Shown here piece after piece: positions 13,683 to 19,839 of a stretch of 19,899 bases of DNA. The stretch spans positions 1 to 19,899 of the forward strand of contig CAKQJZ010000035.1 in NCBI GenBank assembly GCA_934247875.1, given 5' to 3'. The position numbers and the translations under genes were made by a program. Under the pieces are notes generated by a model that did not search any database, was not told where the DNA came from, and was given only the letters and a program-made list of their open reading frames with translations. Positions within the stretch are counted from its first letter, which is position 1; each line of letters opens with the position of its first letter. Source of the DNA: an uncultured Spirochaetales bacterium (GTDB lineage: Bacteria > Spirochaetota > Spirochaetia > Sphaerochaetales > Sphaerochaetaceae).

Positions 13683-14840
13683 ATGGATAACCAAAGCAAT
13701 GATAAGTACTTGAAGGGTATCAGAGGCGCACTCTATTTTTTCGCTGCTTTAGCGTGCCTTGCCATTTTGAAAATATGCTCATCAATGATACTTCCTTTGG
13801 TTATAGCAGGATTCATATTCGTATTCGTAAATCCACTTCTCAATAAGCTCGATAGTCTCAGAGTGCCTAAATGGCTATCAACAATCGTTGTATTATTGAT
13901 TGTTGTGCTCTTTTTCGTTCTTTGTATAATCACATTCTTCTCTATGGTGAATATGCTTATAAAAGAGATGCCATTCTACTATATGCGAATAAGAACTCTT
14001 GATGATTACATCACTAAGATTCTATCAAAGGCTTCACACTTTGTTTCAGCTAAGTTTGATACAGATGCGTTTGAGTTCTTGGCAAATGGATCAGAGTCAT
14101 CATCTTTTTCCATCCTCTCATGGTTAAGCGGGGACGGATACTCAATGATTCTCTCATCCCTTACAGGGCTTACATCAAAGTTCATAAGCATAATAGGCAC
14201 ATGCATGCTTGTCTTCTTGTATCTGCTTTTCTTGATGCTTGAGAGACAGACAATAATGCCTAAAGCAGTATCTTCTCTGCCATATGAGAAGGCACTTCAG
14301 CTTTCATCTGTTGTAAGTGGCATTACAAAGCAGATATCGAGGTATTTAGGCTTCAAAGCGCTCATAAGCTTCTTCACAGGCGTCTTATTCTATGTAGCTG
14401 CTGCGCTCTTTGGCCTTAATTTCCCTCTTGTGTGGGGCGTGCTTGCATTCCTTCTTAACTTCATTCCAACAATCGGATCCATTGTAATAACAGTTGCTGG
14501 CATATTCATGGCAGTGCTTCAGTTCATTCCACAGTGGAGTACAGTCATCTACATTGCTATATCATTCATAGCTATTGAGATGGTACTTGGTAATATAATC
14601 GATCCAAAAATCCAGGGCGTTAAACTCAATCTCTCACCATTCTTGATTTTGGTATCTTTAGCTATCTGGAACTATATCTGGGGACCGATTGGGATGTTCT
14701 TAGCTGTTCCGCTTACATCAATTATCCAGATTGTATGCGCAAGCATCCCTTCTCTAAAGAGTGTTGCTATAATGCTCTCAACTGGTTCAGCTTCTGTCGA
14801 TAAGAAGTCCAAGAATCATGATGATAGCTCCTACGAGTAA
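13683..14840 (+). CDS. AI-2E family (PF01594/YdiK/PerM-type) permease
   Basis: A 385-residue polytopic membrane protein. Hydrophobic helices lie near residues 15-55, 60-90, 155-190 and in a dense C-terminal block (220-360). The family motif is visible as NIIDPKIQGVKLNLSPFLIL followed by WGPIGMFLAVPLTSIIQI. Members are implicated in export of autoinducer-2 or other small molecules, or in Na+/H+ exchange, so the substrate is not predictable. I start at the ATG in the MDNQSN context rather than an in-frame TTG 36 nt upstream, because that TTG lies inside the -35 box and would add an odd hydrophobic tail. There is no SD; the promoter predicts a leaderless message. The last 17 codons plus stop overlap the convergent transporter gene by 54 nt, and no hairpin separates the two. 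Confidence 0.87.
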   Translation: MDNQSNDKYLKGIRGALYFFAALACLAILKICSSMILPLVIAGFIFVFVNPLLNKLDSLRVPKWLSTIVVLLIVVLFFVLCIITFFSMVNMLIKEMPFYYMRIRTLDDYITKILSKASHFVSAKFDTDAFEFLANGSESSSFSILSWLSGDGYSMILSSLTGLTSKFISIIGTCMLVFLYLLFLMLERQTIMPKAVSSLPYEKALQLSSVVSGITKQISRYLGFKALISFFTGVLFYVAAALFGLNFPLVWGVLAFLLNFIPTIGSIVITVAGIFMAVLQFIPQWSTVIYIAISFIAIEMVLGNIIDPKIQGVKLNLSPFLILVSLAIWNYIWGPIGMFLAVPLTSIIQIVCASIPSLKSVAIMLSTGSASVDKKSKNHDDSSYE

Positions 14841-15701
14841 AAATGGTGAGTTAATCCCATATAAATAGTGGTCTAAAGCTACTGCTGTGAGTATCTGTCC
14901 AGATGACATCAGAATCGAAGATGCAGCTCCTGGCATTTTGGGGATAATCAGATTAGTTATGACTACAACTGCAACAGCAAGTGTTCCACCTGCTGCTGTC
15001 TTCCAGATTGGATAGCCATACAATCCTTTAAGTGCCTCTTTAGAAGGTCCAAAGTTGAATAAGAGGATGAATGCGAGGATTCCAGCAAGTCCAGATAATA
15101 CATTCTGACGCGCTGAGAAGAATGCGCCTTTCTTCTTTGCAAAGCCTGAGTTATAGACCATCTGAATCATAGTGATTGCACCAGAAGCTATAGCAAGTAG
15201 TGCGAATAAGTAGAAATGAGAATCTTTTCTGTCATTTGGAGAGAGCAGCATTATAGCAATCCCGATAAGCGCAACTCCAAGTGAGAGTGCTTTCTTTGCT
15301 TTTAACTCTCTCTTTTTCATTCCCATAAATCCTGTCAGATCAAAGACGAGGCCCATCAGACACTGGCCAAGCACTGCTGATGCCATAGCTATAGCGGCGC
15401 CTGTAGCTTTGACAGAGAAATAGTTGATAGAGATAACAGCAAGGCCGAATAGACCACCAAACCACTTATAAAGCGGAGCACTTTCTCTTGGCGGATTAAT
15501 GACACTGCTATTCTTTCCTAATAGCATTATCAAAGAAAGAATGACTATCCCAGTAATCTGGTTGATAGTTATAGATATCGAGTTGTTAGTTACAGTGCCA
15601 AGTGCAGTGTTGAAAACAACCATCACTGAGATGATTGCACCTGTCAAGAAAGCGGCAATGTAGCATATTGGTTTTGCATTGTCTTCTCTGTTTCTTTTCA
15701 T
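14787..15701 (-). CDS. DUF606 (YdcZ-type) transporter of the EamA/DMT superfamily, tandem duplicated
   Basis: A 304-residue inner-membrane protein with about ten hydrophobic helices. The two halves are homologous: around 75-155 (PLYKWFGGLFGLAVISINY ... ALIGIAIMLLS) and 225-300 (PIWKTAAGGTLAVAVVVIT ... AIIMILGLLID), so it looks like two DUF606 units fused in one chain. Many DUF606 members are single units of about 140-150 residues. The substrate is unknown; drug/metabolite or sugar-like efflux is the usual superfamily guess. There is no SD; TATTAT sits 7 nt before the ATG, again predicting a leaderless mRNA. Its stop lies 54 nt inside the end of the convergent AI-2E permease gene. It is divergent from thrH. 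Confidence 0.82.
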   Translation of the reverse strand: MKRNREDNAKPICYIAAFLTGAIISVMVVFNTALGTVTNNSISITINQITGIVILSLIMLLGKNSSVINPPRESAPLYKWFGGLFGLAVISINYFSVKATGAAIAMASAVLGQCLMGLVFDLTGFMGMKKRELKAKKALSLGVALIGIAIMLLSPNDRKDSHFYLFALLAIASGAITMIQMVYNSGFAKKKGAFFSARQNVLSGLAGILAFILLFNFGPSKEALKGLYGYPIWKTAAGGTLAVAVVVITNLIIPKMPGAASSILMSSGQILTAVALDHYLYGINSPFLLVGAIIMILGLLIDRS

Positions 15702-15708
15702 TTTCTAC

Positions 15709-15714
15709 ATAATA
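15709..15714 (-). promoter_or_regulatory. Candidate -10 of the DUF606 transporter, leaderless
   Basis: TATTAT on the minus strand ends 7 nt before the transporter ATG. No good -35 accompanies it, so confidence is low, but the position matches the other SD-less genes in the window. Confidence 0.3.
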
Positions 15715-15720
15715 AGTCCA

Positions 15721-15749
15721 TTGACGCATTTTATTCTATATTTGATAAT
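15721..15749 (+). promoter_or_regulatory. Near-consensus thrH promoter
   Basis: TTGACG (15721-15726), a 17-nt spacer and GATAAT (15744-15749): five of six consensus positions at each box. Predicted start about 15756, followed by a GAGGAG ribosome site. Confidence 0.65.
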
Positions 15750-15766
15750 CGGATGAGGAGTAATAG

Positions 15767-16375
15767 ATGAATATTATCTGTCTTGATTTAGAGGGTGTTT
15801 TGGTTCCAGAAATCTGGATTGCATTTGCAGAGAAAACAGGCATAGAGAAACTTAGAAGAACAACTCGTGAAGAGCCTGATTATGATAAGCTGATGAAATA
15901 TAGAATGGATATTCTAAGAGAGCATAATCTTACTCTAAAAGATATTCAGGATGTAATAAGCACTATTAAGCCTTTAGATGGCGCTAAAGAGTTTCTAGAT
16001 AAGCTCAGAGCCGAGACTCAGGTCATTATTCTCTCTGATACATTCTCAGAGTTTGCTTCCCCTCTTATGAAGCAGCTTGGCTGGCCAACAATCTTCTGCA
16101 ACAGCCTAGTTGTTGATAAAGACAATATGATCACAGGCATCAAGATGAGACAGAATGACGGCAAGCGCAAGGCTATTGAAGGTCTCAGAGCACTTGGCTT
16201 CAGAACATTTGCAGCTGGAGACAGCTACAATGACCTCAATATGATTCATCTTGCAGATAAAGGTTGTCTTTTCAGAGCTCCAGAGAACATCATAAAGGAA
16301 GAGCCAGATCTTAAGCTATGCAAGACTTATGATGAATTCTATTCAGTAATCAAGAGTTTTATCGATGAAGAGTAA
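15767..16375 (+). CDS. thrH: Phosphoserine phosphatase / homoserine phosphotransferase ThrH
   Basis: A 202-residue HAD-superfamily enzyme, strongly similar along its whole length to Pseudomonas ThrH. That protein dephosphorylates phosphoserine and can move the phosphate to homoserine, linking serine and threonine synthesis. The N terminus CLDLEGVLVPEIWIAFAEKTG (residues 5-25) carries nucleophile Asp7. The motif II region is VIILSDTF (about 89-96), and AAGDSYNDLNM is the Mg2+-binding motif IV. The length is that of ThrH (about 205). The start is set by a GAGGAG site at 7 nt and a near-consensus promoter. A small membrane protein gene overlaps its end by 11 nt. No serB, thrB or thrC neighbour is present. 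Cytoplasmic. Confidence 0.93.
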   Translation: MNIICLDLEGVLVPEIWIAFAEKTGIEKLRRTTREEPDYDKLMKYRMDILREHNLTLKDIQDVISTIKPLDGAKEFLDKLRAETQVIILSDTFSEFASPLMKQLGWPTIFCNSLVVDKDNMITGIKMRQNDGKRKAIEGLRALGFRTFAAGDSYNDLNMIHLADKGCLFRAPENIIKEEPDLKLCKTYDEFYSVIKSFIDEE

Positions 16376-16580
16376 GGCTAGTTTCATTATTGCAATAGCT
16401 GTTCTGATTATAGGCATGACTGCTGGATTTATTTTGCTTTCTTTGGTCTATAGCGGGCCAAAGTGGATAGCTTTTGCTGTTTTTCTTATCTATCTCTTCA
16501 TTCTTTATTTCACTGTCGTCTTCTCAAAACGCTATATAAAAGCACTTGACGAAGTGAAAAAAGATGATGAGAAAAAGTAA
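16365..16580 (+). CDS. Small two-helix membrane protein
   Basis: A 71-residue protein with two hydrophobic segments (about 5-29 and 33-53), a short basic N terminus and a charged Lys/Asp/Glu-rich tail (KALDEVKKDDEKK). I do not recognise a family. It overlaps the thrH 3' end by 11 nt and has only a weak ribosome site, which points to translational coupling with thrH. A weak hairpin (AAAAAAGAT/ATCTTTTTT) spans its stop codon. The length, hydrophobic pattern and tight coupling argue for a real gene; function and topology are unknown, though two helices with a charged end suggest both termini in the cytoplasm. Confidence 0.7.
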   Translation: MKSKASFIIAIAVLIIGMTAGFILLSLVYSGPKWIAFAVFLIYLFILYFTVVFSKRYIKALDEVKKDDEKK

Positions 16581-16588
16581 TCTTTTTT
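16557..16588 (+). terminator. Weak terminator-like hairpin after the small membrane protein gene
   Basis: Arms AAAAAAGAT (16557-16565) and ATCTTTTTT (16580-16588) give a 9-bp, mostly A-T stem with a 14-nt loop, ending in a T run. The stem is weak, so some read-through into the DksA gene is likely. Confidence 0.4.
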
Positions 16589-16589
16589 A

Positions 16590-16618
16590 TTGTATCTGAT
16601 GTTGCTGCATGTTAATAT
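16590..16618 (+). promoter_or_regulatory. Candidate promoter of the DksA/TraR gene
   Basis: TTGTAT (16590-16595), a 17-nt spacer and TAATAT (16613-16618). Predicted start about 16625, immediately ahead of the AAGGAG ribosome site at 16627-16632. Confidence 0.5.
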
Positions 16619-16641
16619 TGCCCCAAAAGGAGAAGATACCT

Positions 16642-17007
16642 ATGAGCGAAAGAGAACTCTTTGTTGAAGAAATGAAAGCAAAGCTTTTAGAAGAGAGGGA
16701 AGTGCTCTTACATAAGATAAACAGCGAAGAGTCTAAATTCAGAGATGAAGCTATGATATCTTCTGGAAGAGGGGATAGCAGCGACTTGGCATCCGACGAG
16801 GGTGCGTATCGCAAGATGGAAGCATTGAATGCAATGGATGCTAAGAAGCTTAAAGGCATTGAGAATGCTTTGAAGCGCATCAACGATGGAAAGTATGGCT
16901 ATTGCTTAGAGTGTGGCAAGAAGATCCCAGAAGGGAGACTTAGAGCTATTCCATCTGCAGTGCTTTGCATTGAGTGCAAGACTCAGCATGAGAAGTCATT
17001 AAGCTAG
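16642..17007 (+). CDS. dksA: DksA/TraR family zinc-finger regulator
   Basis: A 121-residue transcription factor of the family that binds the RNA polymerase secondary channel and, with ppGpp, tunes promoter activity. An N-terminal helical region (1-80) carries DSSDLASD (45-52), matching the DxxDxA coiled-coil tip that contacts the polymerase. A four-cysteine zinc finger follows: Cys88, Cys91, Cys109, Cys112, with the family signature GRLRAIPSAVLCIEC. The ATG at 16642 is preferred over one at 16609 because AAGGAG lies 9 nt before it and the N terminus then matches relatives. It is shorter than E. coli DksA (151), as in many non-proteobacterial members. Its stop overlaps the stop of the convergent hydrolase gene within a shared CTAG. 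Confidence 0.9.
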   Translation: MSERELFVEEMKAKLLEEREVLLHKINSEESKFRDEAMISSGRGDSSDLASDEGAYRKMEALNAMDAKKLKGIENALKRINDGKYGYCLECGKKIPEGRLRAIPSAVLCIECKTQHEKSLS

Positions 17008-17621
17008 AAATAAGGATTCACCTTCTTTTCTCTGCCTATAGTTGTATATTCGCCATGCCCAGGAAGCACGTTGATATCATCATCAAGCTGCTTGAGCATT
17101 TCAATTGTATTTAACATATCACTATAGCTTCCGCCTAAATCAACTCTGCCAACAGAACCTGAGAATAGTGTGTCTCCTGAGAAGAGCACTTTGTTTTCTT
17201 TTGAGTATAGTGATACAGAGCCTGGTGTATGGCCAGGTGTCTTCAGAACTTCAAATGGCCCAATAGCTGCACCGTAGTATTTGAAGTCTGTCGGAATGTT
17301 ATCGAAGTATTCGTTTATTGGACTATATGAGCCAAGAAGCGCTCTGTTGCCTTTGCATCCATCCTCTACAAGGAAGAGGTCATCTTGGCTTAAGTAGATA
17401 TCGAGTCCTGGATATTCTGCTCTGATTTCTCCAAGACCGAGAATATGATCATAGTGGGCATGTGTCAAAAGAACTGCAAGTGGCTTTAAGCTGCGTTCTC
17501 TGAGTGTTCTGAATACTCTCTCAAGATGATCTGGCGCATCGATAATGTATGCGCCATCATCAACAGCTGCTATATAGCAATTGACGCCTAGTATTCCTGT
17601 GCTTATGCCCGTTATAACCAT
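17004..17621 (-). CDS. Metallo-beta-lactamase fold hydrolase, glyoxalase II-like
   Basis: A 205-residue cytoplasmic hydrolase with a complete dinuclear metal site: THAHYDH (His54, His56, Asp58, His59), His131 in GHTPGS, Asp150 in SGDTLF and His189 in GHGEYT. This arrangement is typical of YcbL-like and glyoxalase II-like proteins that hydrolyse thioesters, but the substrate cannot be read from sequence. The C terminus (REKKVNPYF) matches the short subfamily that lacks the glyoxalase II helical domain. It begins 2 nt after the DbpA-domain gene stop without an SD, so translation is probably coupled. Its TAG overlaps the convergent DksA stop codon. Confidence 0.9.
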   Translation of the reverse strand: MVITGISTGILGVNCYIAAVDDGAYIIDAPDHLERVFRTLRERSLKPLAVLLTHAHYDHILGLGEIRAEYPGLDIYLSQDDLFLVEDGCKGNRALLGSYSPINEYFDNIPTDFKYYGAAIGPFEVLKTPGHTPGSVSLYSKENKVLFSGDTLFSGSVGRVDLGGSYSDMLNTIEMLKQLDDDINVLPGHGEYTTIGREKKVNPYF

Positions 17622-17623
17622 GA

Positions 17624-18172
17624 TTATTTATTTGAGAATGAGAGCTGCGCAACTCTGCCATTGATATCTTTGCCGCTGAGCTTCTCAATAGCCTTATTGC
17701 AATTCTCTTCACTCATTGTGATGAATGAGTATTTGTCATGTACGCGAAGTGAGTAGATGTCATCTCTTGTGATTCCAAGCTCACTCTGAAGCAGCTTAGA
17801 GAGATCTTTGCCATAGAGGTGCTTCATCTTTCCAACATTCAGATATAAAGTCTTAGCATTCTCTGGGATTACTCTCTCTTTCTTTACCTCTTCTTTCTTC
17901 TCAGGAGCAGGCATTGCTGCTTCTTTCTTCTGAGGTCTTTCTTTTCTTCTCTCTTCTTTTTGGTATGGCTTTCTTGGGTTAGATGAAAGCTTGAGAAGAA
18001 GTGCTGTGAATGTCATTCGCTTGAAAAATGGAACCTTTTTCTTGATGATTGCTTTGAGTTTTTCGACTTCCTCTGCATCCTGATTGGAAAGAGTATTAAT
18101 TGATGCAAGAATCTCGTCTACTTTAATACTGAGGCGCTCTTCTTCACTGAGCGCTGCTGTTTCCTTTTCCAT
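17624..18172 (-). CDS. Stand-alone DbpA-type RNA-binding domain protein
   Basis: A 182-residue protein with three parts: an N-terminal helical region (about 1-65), a very charged Lys/Glu/Pro-rich linker (about 66-105), and a C-terminal DbpA RNA-binding (RRM-like) domain (about 107-182; TLYLNVGKMKHLYGKDLSKL, the YSFITM strand, and GRVAQLSFSNK at the end). In DEAD-box helicase DbpA this domain recognises 23S rRNA helix 92, but no helicase core is present here. It may therefore act as a free RNA-binding or ribosome assembly factor. The start follows a GGGAG site at 5-nt spacing. It is first of a two-gene unit with the hydrolase. A 9-bp inverted repeat lies in its upstream region. Confidence 0.8.
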   Translation of the reverse strand: MEKETAALSEEERLSIKVDEILASINTLSNQDAEEVEKLKAIIKKKVPFFKRMTFTALLLKLSSNPRKPYQKEERRKERPQKKEAAMPAPEKKEEVKKERVIPENAKTLYLNVGKMKHLYGKDLSKLLQSELGITRDDIYSLRVHDKYSFITMSEENCNKAIEKLSGKDINGRVAQLSFSNK

Positions 18173-18200
18173 AAAAACTCCCTATGCCGCAAAAGGCGTT

Positions 18201-18234
18201 AATGAATGCCTAAATGGGTAATAATGCATTCATT
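18201..18234. repeat. 9-bp inverted repeat upstream of the DbpA-domain gene
   Basis: AATGAATGC (18201-18209) and GCATTCATT (18226-18234) are perfect reverse complements around a 16-nt spacer. On the minus strand they straddle a possible promoter (TTGATA 18245-18250, 18 nt, CATTAT 18221-18226) and its start near 18214. They could be an operator or, if transcribed, a leader hairpin. No T-tract follows, so it is not a normal terminator. Confidence 0.45.
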
Positions 18235-18306
18235 TTATAATGTATATCAAAGATTGGATGGGAATACCTTCAATACGTTTCAAAGGATACTTAAAGGGTC
18301 AAATGT

Positions 18307-18336
18307 TTGTCAATAAACATCACCTTGTGCTATCAT
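18307..18336 (+). promoter_or_regulatory. Candidate promoter of the coiled-coil gene, leaderless
   Basis: TTGTCA (18307-18312), an 18-nt spacer and TATCAT (18331-18336). The predicted start (18343) is the A of the ATG. There is no SD before the gene. Confidence 0.5.
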
Positions 18337-18342
18337 GCCAAT

Positions 18343-19389
18343 ATGAGAGCTAGAGAGGAAGTTGCAGCAGAAATACAGGAAAAGCTAGATAGTGTTGCTG
18401 AAGATATCAGGAGCCAATACTACAATCTAGGGCTCTATCTCTCTGAAAATGCATCGCACGTCAAAATCCCAATGGGCATAAATCTCCTTGATAGCGTCAA
18501 AAGCGCAAAAGCTGATAAAGAGAGAGCAGCATCATCACTTGAAGAAGCTAGAAGCTTCTTAAAGGATTATAAAGCGCTCTCAGATGAAGCTGAAGAACTC
18601 AAGGACCAGATAAACGTCAAGCGCGGCGAGAATAAGATGATAAAGCTCAGACTCGGTGCGCTTATTTACGAGCAGTGCTCATTGTCACTTCTTCCTGAAG
18701 AGCTATTTTCTGATGTCTATAAAGATGTATCAGAAGAGAGGAAATACAGAGAAAGAGCAGAATCAAATGCATTTCTTGATAAGCTCTTCTCCAAGCATGG
18801 CAAATACAAGCTTGAAAGAAGCAATGACTCAAGGTTCTTATCATACGCTGAGAGCGTAGTTCAGAGAAAGCTTTCAGATGCCTTGAATGGAGATAATGCC
18901 AAATCTCTATTCATCGATGCAGCTCAGTCAGACGATGAGCTTACAAGACTCAATGCACTTCTTGATGATAAAGTCACCTCTCTTAAAGCTATGGATGAGA
19001 GAAGACGGAGCTTAGAGAAGGGGGAGTTGAAGAAGCTTGAGAGCGCTGAATACGAGAGCGGAGATAAGCTGAGAGAGGCTGAAATCGGATACGGCAACTA
19101 TCTCTTTGATAAAGGTGCTTCCTGGATAGGTGAAGATACTCCTGCTGTTGTACTTGATTACCTTGATTCGATACTCAAAAGCCAGCAAGAGTATGCATCT
19201 CTTACTTCAACAATGAATAGGCTTAAGAAAGAAGCTAAGGCAGATGATTACAAAGCCTTGATTGAAGAAGAAAAAGCAAAGATTCTTATACTTCAGAAAG
19301 AGAAAGAGCGTATAGATCAGCAGATTGCTCAAATTGAAAATGAGATAGAGAGGCTAGAGGGCTCAATAGATAGGCTCTCACTTTATTGA
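18343..19389 (+). CDS. Coiled-coil protein of unknown function
   Basis: A 348-residue, highly charged and mostly helical protein rich in Glu, Lys, Ser, Asp and Leu. No signal peptide, membrane segment or catalytic motif is visible. Probable coiled coils lie about 58-100 and strongly about 295-345, where heptad-like runs such as EEEKAKILILQKEKERIDQQ appear. The middle (about 105-200) is less regular and may be a small folded domain. I do not recognise a family. I chose the ATG at 18343 because a TTG reading from 18307 starts inside the -35 box and adds an unlikely segment. The ATG has no SD and probably begins a leaderless mRNA. Three nt separate its stop from the PHP-family gene, so the two are coupled. 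Confidence 0.75.
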   Translation: MRAREEVAAEIQEKLDSVAEDIRSQYYNLGLYLSENASHVKIPMGINLLDSVKSAKADKERAASSLEEARSFLKDYKALSDEAEELKDQINVKRGENKMIKLRLGALIYEQCSLSLLPEELFSDVYKDVSEERKYRERAESNAFLDKLFSKHGKYKLERSNDSRFLSYAESVVQRKLSDALNGDNAKSLFIDAAQSDDELTRLNALLDDKVTSLKAMDERRRSLEKGELKKLESAEYESGDKLREAEIGYGNYLFDKGASWIGEDTPAVVLDYLDSILKSQQEYASLTSTMNRLKKEAKADDYKALIEEEKAKILILQKEKERIDQQIAQIENEIERLEGSIDRLSLY

Positions 19390-19392
19390 TAT

Positions 19393-19839
19393 ATGAAATA
19401 CAACTTGCACACACATTCCTTCTACTGCGGACATGGAGAAGGAAAAATCGAAGATTATGCCTCTTACGCAGAAGAAAAAGACTTTGAGCTTTTAGGCTTT
19501 TCTGAGCATGCTCCATTTCCAGATAATATCTTCCACTCAACTAGAATGAACTATAGTCAGATTGGAGACTACCTAGCAGATGTAGATAGGGCACGAGAGC
19601 GCCATGATATTACAATTCTAAAAGGCTTTGAGTGTGACTATCTGCCAGCTTACAAAAGCTACTTTGAAGATTTAAGAGAGCATGTAGATTACCTTATAAC
19701 AGGCACTCATTATATGATCAGTGATTACCGTATCTCTAATCCATTTGATGGTTCAATGACTAAAGAAGACTTGTTTATTTATGCAAATTCCACTATCAAG
19801 GCTATGGAAAGCGGACTTTTCTCTATACTAAGACCATAA
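19393..19839 (+). CDS. PHP-family (histidinol-phosphatase-like) phosphatase, truncated
   Basis: The first 145 or so residues of a PHP phosphoesterase of the HisJ type, probably acting on histidinol phosphate or another phosphomonoester. Metal-site motifs HTHS (His6, His8), CGH (His14), FSEHAP (His39), GFECDY (Glu80) and GTHY (His106) are all present. Full family members are about 250-280 residues and continue ESGLFS with a segment ending in His-Pro-Asp. Here the frame reads ILRP and stops at 19839, and neither other forward frame restores that motif before the window ends. The C-terminal metal ligands are therefore missing and the product is probably inactive, unless the junction is an assembly error. 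It starts 3 nt after the coiled-coil gene stop without an SD. Confidence 0.75.
   Translation: MKYNLHTHSFYCGHGEGKIEDYASYAEEKDFELLGFSEHAPFPDNIFHSTRMNYSQIGDYLADVDRARERHDITILKGFECDYLPAYKSYFEDLREHVDYLITGTHYMISDYRISNPFDGSMTKEDLFIYANSTIKAMESGLFSILRP

Noticed and set aside
16609..16641. Longer DksA from an upstream ATG
   Set aside because: No ribosome site, the ATG overlaps the likely promoter, and the extra residues contain the SD of the better ATG.
18307..18342. Longer coiled-coil protein starting at TTG
   Set aside because: The TTG overlaps the probable -35 box; the ATG at 18343 is better placed.
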